From contig JBOHFI010000024.1 of assembly GCA_050699595.1 (NCBI GenBank), forward strand, positions 1 through 64,000: a stretch of DNA of 64,000 nt, read 5' to 3'. A program made the translations under genes and the position numbers. Under the pieces are notes generated by a model. It ran no database searches and had not been told where the DNA came from. It saw only the letters and a list, made by a program, of their open reading frames with translations. Of this stretch, positions 59,492 through 64,000 are shown piece after piece. Positions within the stretch are counted from its first letter, which is position 1; every line of letters begins with the position of its first letter. This stretch comes from GCA-003244245 sp050699595 (lineage in GTDB: Bacteria > Actinomycetota > Actinomycetes > Mycobacteriales > Pseudonocardiaceae).

Positions 59492-60447
59492 GGCGGGGTC
59501 GTCCTTCCTTGCAGGGCATCAGCGATGGCGGAGGCGATGCGCGGGGCCAGCTCTCCGATCCAGGCCCACTGCCCGTTCGGATTGACATCGCCGATGAAGA
59601 CCCATTCATCTGCGGGAGTAACGATGAAGTCGATCGCGGCGAAACGCAGATGCAGCAACGACAACAAGCTCCGGACCGCGGTCTGGATAGGCGCCGGTGT
59701 GGGGATCGGGGTGTAGGAGAGGCTGTCGTAGTCGGCTCGCCAATCGACACGAGCCCGCTCGGAGTTCGTGTCGATACGGGCAGCGAAGCACCGATCGTCC
59801 ACCACAGTCAACCGGACCTCATAAGCTTTGTCCTGGCGCTGCTGGAACAGGCACGTGGTGGCGGCGATAGCCGCATCATCGAGCTCGGATTCCTCGACAG
59901 GTTGGGTATAGATGAAGTCCCGGCCGTGCTCATGCTTATAGGCGATACCCGACAGCGGTTTGTACACGATCGGGCCGACCTCGGCGGCGAAGGCCCGAGT
60001 TTCGGTCCCGCTGCTGGTGAGCAGGGTCGGTGGCACGCGAAGGCCCGCCTGCCGGGCGGCGGCGTACTGCACGGGTTTGTATTCGCAGCGGGCGATGTCG
60101 GCGGGATGGTTGAGCCAGCCGGGCAAGGAGGACAACAGGCCGCCGAAGCCGAACCTGGCCTCTTTGACCGCCCACTTGGCGTCCGGCTCGGATAGCTCCG
60201 GATCGACCTGGTAGATCGACGGACGCCGGTAGTAGATGGCACCGACTTCGGCGAGGGTGACCGAACGCGACGGGGTGCGCAAGATGCCGGAATGGTCAGT
60301 GTCCAGCCGCGCGGAGACCGACAGGCGCTGGGGGAACTCGGCGGTGTCGAACCGGAACACCGGCGCACCCCTACTGTCCAACTCCGTGACGACATGGTCT
60401 GCGGTGATGTCGAACCGGTCGGTCACCACGAGGATCACCTCGGGCAT
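59488..60447 (-). CDS. ATP-grasp peptide ligase of the second graspetide locus
   Basis: The 319-residue protein has ILVVTDRFDITADHVVTEL, IYYRRPSIYQVD and WLNHPADIARCEYKPVQ. The nucleotide-binding segment is GPIVYKPLSGIAYK and the C-terminal metal site is FAAIDFIVTPADEWVFIGDVNPNGQW in adjoining residues. It matches the ligase at 10779 over its whole length and differs from it enough to suggest separate histories rather than a recent duplication. It starts six bases after the precursor gene ends. Confidence 0.9.
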   Translation of the reverse strand: MPEVILVVTDRFDITADHVVTELDSRGAPVFRFDTAEFPQRLSVSARLDTDHSGILRTPSRSVTLAEVGAIYYRRPSIYQVDPELSEPDAKWAVKEARFGFGGLLSSLPGWLNHPADIARCEYKPVQYAAARQAGLRVPPTLLTSSGTETRAFAAEVGPIVYKPLSGIAYKHEHGRDFIYTQPVEESELDDAAIAATTCLFQQRQDKAYEVRLTVVDDRCFAARIDTNSERARVDWRADYDSLSYTPIPTPAPIQTAVRSLLSLLHLRFAAIDFIVTPADEWVFIGDVNPNGQWAWIGELAPRIASAIADALQGRTTPP

Positions 60448-60453
60448 CGGGTG

Positions 60454-60786
60454 TCAGTCCTCCGTGACGTCGTTGTCGCGTTCGTAGCGTGTACCGTCCT
60501 CGGTGTTGGTCGGCGTCTGAGTGGGGCCGTCAGAATGCTTGGCGGCCTCGATCACCTGGCCGTTCTCCTCCACTACGGCGATCTGGCGGTCCTCGTCGTA
60601 ACGCCAGGTGGAGAAATCCACGACGGTACCCGCTTTGGTTGGTTGCGGGGGCGCGGCGAATCGCAGTCCGAATGGCCGCGCCACCTCCCGGCCCGGCTCG
60701 ATGACCGGCACCGGGTGGTCCTTGTTCTCCCCTAATGGGAACACGCCGAAGGCGCCCACCACAGGTTCATCCGCGACACTCATCAC
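60454..60786 (-). CDS. Graspetide precursor peptide 2
   Basis: The 110-residue peptide lies directly upstream of the ligase. It carries the recognition motif ARPFGLRFAAP (about 36-46) and a middle segment STWRYDEDRQIAVVEENG common to this precursor type. The hydrophilic C-terminal core (about 85-110) has repeated Thr with Glu/Asp (TQTPTNTEDG, then RDNDVTED). The TEDG step is a plausible link and aspartimide region. It shares with precursor 1 only the leader motif, so the products should differ. Confidence 0.85.
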   Translation of the reverse strand: MMSVADEPVVGAFGVFPLGENKDHPVPVIEPGREVARPFGLRFAAPPQPTKAGTVVDFSTWRYDEDRQIAVVEENGQVIEAAKHSDGPTQTPTNTEDGTRYERDNDVTED

Positions 60787-60819
60787 CCCTCATCTCCTCG
60801 CTGTCGTCATCGATCGCCG

Positions 60820-62067
60820 CTAGGGCTTCGCATTCTGCGAAGACCGGGTGCCGAAGCGGTTGCACAGGCTGTCGAGCTCCCACACCCGGCGCCGGGCCCG
60901 GCGGTCCAGGGTGAGCACCAGCTCTCGGGCGACCGGGTCGTTGCGGACCCGGGTGGGAGCGATCCGGTCGGCGGTGTCCAGGTGCCGAATCGCCTCGGCG
61001 TCCCGGTCACCCTCGGCCTGCGCCCACCCCCGGGCGATGTCGAAGTGCAGCCAGGAGCGGCGGTCGGCTGACGCCAGCATTGCGGCCAGCCGCGGCACGT
61101 CAGCCTCGGCCCGCTCAGCGGCATTCGGGCCGCGCTCCAGCTCCACCCCGATCGACACCGACCACGCCGCCACATTGGCCGGTCCGAAGTGGTAGTTCAG
61201 GTAGTTGCACTCGCCGGTCGCCTGGGCCAGCTCCGCGGCCTGTGCCAGGTGGGTGTCCGCGTCCCCGCCGCGTCCCTCCCGCGAGGCCAGCTGCGCCGAC
61301 GCTAGGTGCAGCATCCCGGCGGCCTGTGCCGGGGCATTGTCGGCCGCTGTCGGGTCCGCCGCCGACTCGACAGCCACCAGGGCGGCACCGAGCACCTTTG
61401 CGGTCCGGTGCCGGGCCCCCAGCCTGATCAGGGCCCCGGTGCGCATCTTTGCCGCGAACCCGGTCAGTGCCGGGTCGCCGAGCCGCTCGGCGGCGTCGTA
61501 GCCGCGTCGCGCGACGGCCACCGCCAACGAGGTGTGGCCCAAGTTCAGGGCGATGCATGAGGCTGCGATGCAGGCCTCCACCAGCGCGGCCAGTGCTACT
61601 CGCCGGGTGTCGCTGTCGCCGGCGACGGCGTGCACGTGCAGCTCGCTGAGCACCGCGTCCAAGTCACGCCCGGCCAGCGCATACCGAGTCTCGTCCCGGT
61701 GCGTATTGGCCTGCCGGGCCAGCTGTGCCAGCTCGGTCAGCGGTCGCGCCGGGATGTCCGGTACGTCGAGCAGGGTGCAGTCGCAGACCGCGAGCTCGAT
61801 GCCCGGGATCGTGGTCATCGCGTCCGCTGTTGCCCGGTCCGCCGGTAAGTAGGGCTGCCCGGTCAGGTCGGTCACCGAGCAACCCAGCGCGGCCGCCAGG
61901 TCATCGATCAGTCCGCGCCGGTTGAACCCGCGCTGGCCGTGTTCGAGCATCGACAGGTAGCCCTTGGTGATCCCGGCCAACCCGGCCACCACCTCCAGGC
62001 TCATCCCGCGGCGATGGCGGATCACCCGAGCGCGCGCGCCGATCGTTCGCGCGTCATCTGCGTCCAT
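60820..62067 (-). CDS. XRE-family regulator with TPR-like C-terminus
   Basis: The ATG at 62067 (MDADDARTIGARARVIRHRRG) gives about 415 residues. The helix-turn-helix is MSLEVVAGLAGITKGYLSMLEHGQRGFNRRGLIDDLAAAL in parts (about 22-65). A long alpha-helical repeat region follows (VALAALVEACIAASCIALNLGHTSLAVAVARRGYDAAERLGD in parts). Such regulators commonly precede RiPP genes in actinomycetes. It lies 33 bases upstream of precursor 2 in the same direction and probably controls the graspetide operon. Confidence 0.85.
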   Translation of the reverse strand: MDADDARTIGARARVIRHRRGMSLEVVAGLAGITKGYLSMLEHGQRGFNRRGLIDDLAAALGCSVTDLTGQPYLPADRATADAMTTIPGIELAVCDCTLLDVPDIPARPLTELAQLARQANTHRDETRYALAGRDLDAVLSELHVHAVAGDSDTRRVALAALVEACIAASCIALNLGHTSLAVAVARRGYDAAERLGDPALTGFAAKMRTGALIRLGARHRTAKVLGAALVAVESAADPTAADNAPAQAAGMLHLASAQLASREGRGGDADTHLAQAAELAQATGECNYLNYHFGPANVAAWSVSIGVELERGPNAAERAEADVPRLAAMLASADRRSWLHFDIARGWAQAEGDRDAEAIRHLDTADRIAPTRVRNDPVARELVLTLDRRARRRVWELDSLCNRFGTRSSQNAKP

Positions 62068-62249
62068 GTGATGTCTCTCCTCACCGATCACCTGCGCGGT
62101 CGCCTGAGGCGTAGTACAGCACGGTCCGGTCGGCGTTGACTGAAAGCGACACCATCGGCACGGTATGACACCTGACTACCACCCATGGGGACCTGCCCAT
62201 GGTGTGACGATCCCTGCTCCGTCACGAGGTGGGGGGCGAGGTTCATCGT

Positions 62250-62310
62250 CGTGAACTCGACGAGACCGACCTTGACCGCGCCCGAAAACGTCCGTGGCGT
62301 CGAGTTCACG
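62250..62310. repeat. 61-bp inverted repeat between dnaA and the XRE gene
   Basis: The arms cgtgaactcgacg (62250-62262) and cgtcgagttcacg (62298-62310) are perfect. Total length and the shared core gaactcg recall the 60-bp element at 23256, 38627 and 50387, but the arms differ, so it may be a divergent relative or a separate terminator. Confidence 0.55.
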
Positions 62311-62338
62311 GACAGCGCCCCGGCGCCTACTGGCTATT

Positions 62339-62453
62339 GGTTGATACGCCTGGACGTCCCGGCGTTGCGTCCAGGCGTATCAACCGACAATCCCTACCGT
62401 GCCGTACCGCGCTGCCGGGCACATGAGGGTTCTCCCTGAGCCGGACCCTGATT
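62339..62453 (-). ncRNA. Structured repeat element, copy 2 (putative RNA), downstream of dnaA
   Basis: On the minus strand it runs from aatcagggtccg through gggagaaccctcatgtgcc to a terminal hairpin. The arms 62339-62356 and 62368-62385 form 18 perfect pairs around an 11-base loop. It matches the element at 45302 base for base with few changes until the last stem. It begins 16 bases after the dnaA stop in the same direction, so it may be the 3' end of the dnaA transcript or a separate small RNA with its own terminator. Confidence 0.55.
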
Positions 62454-62468
62454 CCCACCATGAGCCGG

Positions 62469-63986
62469 TCAGGAACGGGCGCGTTGCTTGATCCGGGAGG
62501 TGAGTTCCTGCACCTGGTCGTAGGTGCGGCGGCGTTCGGCCATCTCCTTGCGGATCTTGCGTTCCGCGTGCATCACCGTGGTGTGGTCGCGGCCCCCGAA
62601 GATCTGGCCGATCCGGGGCAGCGACAGGTCGGTCAGCTCCCGGCACAGGTACATGGAGATCTGCCGGGCCTGCGCGACGTGCTTCGTCTTGCCGGGCCCG
62701 CACATGTCTTCGATGGTGAGCCCGAAGAACTCCGCGGTCACCGCGATGATGTGGGGTGCGCCGATCTCGTGTCCCGCCTCGGCGGGGATGAGGTCGCGCA
62801 GCACGATCTCCGCGAGCTGGTTGTCCACCGGTTGGCGGTTCAGCGAGGCGAACGCGGTGACGCGGATCAGGGCTCCCTCCAGCTCGCGGATGTTGCGCTC
62901 GATCCGGGCGGCGATGAACTCCAGTACCTCATCGGGCGCGGCCAGCCGGTCACCAGCGGCCTTCTTGCGCAGGATGGCGATCCGGGTCTCCAGCTCGGGC
63001 GGCTGGATATCAGTGATCAGGCCCCACTCGAACCGGGTGCGCAACCGGTCCTCCAGGGTGCCCAGGCCCTTGGGCGGGCGGTCGGAGGAGATCACGATCT
63101 GCTTGTTGGCGTTGTGCAGGGTGTTGAAGGTGTGGAAGAACTCCTCCTGGGTGCCTTCCTTGCCCTCCAGGAACTGGATGTCGTCCACCAGCAGCACGTC
63201 CACGTCGCGGTAGCGGCGCTGGAAGGCGACCTTGCGGTCGTCCCGGAGGGAGTTGATGAAGTCGTTGGTGAACTCCTCGGTGGAGACGTAGCGCACCCGC
63301 ATCCCGGGGAACAGCCGTTGCGCGTAGTGCCCGACGGCGTGCAGCAGGTGCGTCTTGCCCAGCCCCGATTCGCCCCAGACGAACAACGGGTTGTACGCCC
63401 GGGCCGGCGCTTCCGCCACCGCCACGGCGGCGGCGTGCGCGAATCGGTTGGACGCGCCGATCACGAAGGTGTCGAAGGTGTACTTCTCGTTGAGTCTGGT
63501 CTGCGAGCTTGATGGCCGGGTCGCGTTCGCGGCGGCCGGGCCGGCGAAGGTAGGCCAGATCTCGTGCACGGTGGCCAGCGCGGCCTCCTCCTCGGTTTGC
63601 GTGCCAGGGCCGGTGGCGACGCCGATGGTATGCCCGTTCGGTGGGGTACCGCCCAGGGTGGAGCTGTCCGACACCGCAGCGGCGGGTTCGGTGAACTGCG
63701 GCGGTAGCTGCGGTGGCACCGGCAGCGGGTGGTCAACCTTGACCGCGAGTGATACCTGCCGGCCCAGGAGCCGGGACAGCACCGCGCTGATCGGCTCGCG
63801 GAGCGCCCGCTCGATGGCGTCTTTGGCGAAGTCGCTGGGCGCGGCCAGCAGTGCGGTGCCATCCAGCAGGCCGATCGGCCGGGTGACGCGCATCCAGGCA
63901 CGCTGCTGAGGAGACAGCGTCCCGGCGGAGAGCTCCCGCACGACCTCGTTCCACACCTCGCCGAGATCGGTTTGTCGCTCTGACAC
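62469..63986 (-). CDS. dnaA: Chromosomal replication initiator DnaA
   Basis: The 505-residue protein starts at GTG 63986 (SERQTDLGEVWNEVVREL), only 14 bases from the window edge. Domain I covers about 1-85 and a Pro/Thr-rich linker about 86-165. The AAA+ domain has Walker A GESGLGKT at 205-212 and Walker B VLLVDDIQFL at 264-273. The DNA-binding domain IV has the signature DHTTVMHAERKI near the C-terminus. It opens the origin and controls initiation. dnaN does not follow; a structured repeat, an XRE regulator and a graspetide operon do. Confidence 0.97.
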   Translation of the reverse strand: MSERQTDLGEVWNEVVRELSAGTLSPQQRAWMRVTRPIGLLDGTALLAAPSDFAKDAIERALREPISAVLSRLLGRQVSLAVKVDHPLPVPPQLPPQFTEPAAAVSDSSTLGGTPPNGHTIGVATGPGTQTEEEAALATVHEIWPTFAGPAAANATRPSSSQTRLNEKYTFDTFVIGASNRFAHAAAVAVAEAPARAYNPLFVWGESGLGKTHLLHAVGHYAQRLFPGMRVRYVSTEEFTNDFINSLRDDRKVAFQRRYRDVDVLLVDDIQFLEGKEGTQEEFFHTFNTLHNANKQIVISSDRPPKGLGTLEDRLRTRFEWGLITDIQPPELETRIAILRKKAAGDRLAAPDEVLEFIAARIERNIRELEGALIRVTAFASLNRQPVDNQLAEIVLRDLIPAEAGHEIGAPHIIAVTAEFFGLTIEDMCGPGKTKHVAQARQISMYLCRELTDLSLPRIGQIFGGRDHTTVMHAERKIRKEMAERRRTYDQVQELTSRIKQRARS

Positions 63987-64000
63987 CCGCTGACTCCCCT

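Noticed and set aside
55317..62068. A search for dnaN between recF and dnaA
   Set aside because: Every substantial frame is accounted for by TA, HTH, graspetide or regulator genes; none has sliding-clamp features.
62339..62385. Simple dnaA terminator as full explanation of the hairpin
   Set aside because: The hairpin is only the 3' part of a longer sequence repeated at 45.3 kb in a place where no gene ends in that direction.

Overview
The window is GC-rich chromosomal DNA from an actinomycete. It has many GTG starts, genes coupled by 1-17 base overlaps, several XRE/Scr1-DUF397-DUF6879 cassettes, DUF6247- and SAV_5884-type families, GTP-dependent PEPCK, and dnaA/recF/gyrB at the right-hand end. 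The gene content resembles Pseudonocardiaceae, but I cannot fix the genus from the sequence alone. The right third is close to the replication origin.

Layout. 1-2.5 kb: a coupled AAA ATPase and a TPR protein whose repeats are near-identical 120-bp units running off the window edge. 2.5-6.5 kb: mostly decayed DNA, with frameshifted genes, a tRNA 3'-end fragment and a broken toxin beside a DUF6247 antitoxin. 6.6-20.6 kb: a glyoxylate/serine-cycle set on the minus strand (glycerate kinase, hydroxypyruvate reductase, malate-CoA ligase alpha and beta, malyl-CoA lyase, serine-glyoxylate aminotransferase, SHMT). It is interrupted between the kinase and the reductase by XRE/DUF397 genes and an ATP-grasp peptide (graspetide) locus. 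20.9-23.1 kb: a regulator and the remains of another graspetide locus. 24-32 kb: CooC-like ATPase, VOC protein, MarR regulator, S9 peptidase, ACT-GNAT fusion, flavin reductase, and a Fur-catalase operon. 32.6-37.3 kb: a compact terpene locus (class II diterpene-type cyclase, P450, UbiA-type prenyltransferase) facing a SAM methyltransferase. 37.5-48 kb: selD, alcohol dehydrogenase, lipoprotein, pckG, tldE/tldD, DUF6457, trmB, NYN protein, pRiA4b-ORF3-like protein. 48.4-50.1 kb: two overlapping sigma-factor genes with a small membrane-protein gene. 51.4-64 kb: gyrB, DUF721/DciA, recF, then about 7 kb of toxin-antitoxin genes and a complete second graspetide locus, then dnaA.

How the genes work together. 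The serine-cycle genes could together convert glyoxylate/glycine plus C1 units to 2-phosphoglycerate and malate, cleaving malyl-CoA back to acetyl-CoA and glyoxylate. This is unusual for an actinomycete. Each complete graspetide locus has a precursor, an ATP-grasp ligase and a PIMT-type methyltransferase, the arrangement known for aspartimide-containing graspetides such as fuscimiditide. The origin region is rearranged: no dnaN lies between dnaA and recF, no gyrA follows gyrB, and the only DnaA-box cluster I see is upstream of recF.

Three repeat signals stand out. One is a roughly 114-nt structured element in two copies (45.3 kb and 62.4 kb) whose terminal stem differs by compensating changes. 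One is a 60-bp element with 12-bp perfect terminal inverted repeats in three copies of identical length. The third is a set of tandem repeats at gene starts. Several calls of broken genes rest on single frameshifts that could also be assembly errors.
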